Shown one piece after another: positions 5,487-5,535 of a DNA stretch of 5,535 bases. This DNA comes from JARYMI01 sp037444845. GTDB lineage: Bacteria > Acidobacteriota > Aminicenantia > Aminicenantales > UBA8522. The DNA lies in contig JBBILQ010000095.1 in NCBI GenBank assembly GCA_037444845.1, positions 1 through 5,535 on the forward strand. The letters run 5' to 3'. Within the stretch, counting starts at the first letter, position 1. Every line of letters begins with the position of its first letter. Under the pieces are notes generated by a model that ran no database searches, was not told where the DNA came from, and was given only the letters and a program-made list of their open reading frames with translations. The position numbers and the translations under genes are program-made.

Positions 5487-5535
5487 TGTCCCGTCTCATA
5501 AATACCTTTCCAAAGTCATGCGCCAAGACGGGACA
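5487..5535. repeat. Perfect 10-bp inverted repeat at window edge, possible mobile-element end
   Basis: TGTCCCGTCT (5487-5496) and AGACGGGACA (5526-5535) are perfect complements separated by 29 bp. Inside lies a smaller nested palindrome, CTTT-CC-AAAG (5506-5515). The right arm ends at the last base of the window, so the repeat may be longer. It could be the terminal region of an insertion sequence, a small palindromic or MITE-like repeat, or a long-loop hairpin downstream of the racemase-like gene. No transposase is visible and no T run follows, so its nature is open. Confidence 0.45.

Overview
The window (5,535 bp, moderately high GC by eye) looks like a chromosomal stretch of a free-living bacterium. 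Coding is dense, Shine-Dalgarno sites are purine-rich, the tRNA gene encodes its own CCA end, and one protein carries a twin-arginine signal peptide. An exported soluble enzyme suggests a cell with a periplasm. No lineage marker is present, so I do not assign a phylum.

Layout, left to right. Positions 1-106 are a non-coding 5' flank with a good sigma-70-like promoter (TTGACT-17-TAAAGT). A 7+7 bp inverted repeat overlaps its -10 box. Positions 107-3528 form a tightly packed forward transport operon of three genes: a CstA-family carbon-starvation/pyruvate-type transporter, an 88-residue protein with two predicted membrane helices and no recognised family, and an 11-helix neurotransmitter:sodium symporter (NSS) family transporter. 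The gaps are 24 and 11 bp. Positions 3529-3663 are non-coding, with a tandem 9-bp repeat and a probable tRNA promoter. A tRNA-Arg(ACG) gene lies at 3664-3741. A reverse-strand gene at 3759-4094 encodes a 111-residue membrane-anchored, mostly helical protein of unknown function, convergent with the tRNA. It is divergent, across a 126-bp intergenic region, from a forward gene at 4221-5444. That gene encodes a fold-type III PLP alanine-racemase-like enzyme with a Tat signal peptide. The last 91 bp are non-coding and end in a perfect 10-bp inverted repeat that may be a mobile-element end or a small palindromic repeat.

How the genes may work together (inference): the operon probably takes up small organic nutrients. 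CstA relatives import pyruvate or are implicated in peptide use, and NSS proteins import amino acids with sodium. The racemase-like protein would act outside the cytoplasm on free amino acids. It has the catalytic Lys and Tyr but differs from the classical alanine racemase at several active-site positions, so its substrate may not be alanine. Nothing in the sequence proves that the racemase and the transporters are functionally linked.

I see no clear new multi-gene system. The items most worth a second look are the small membrane protein wedged between two transporters, the Tat-exported racemase with an altered active site, and the inverted repeat at the right edge.
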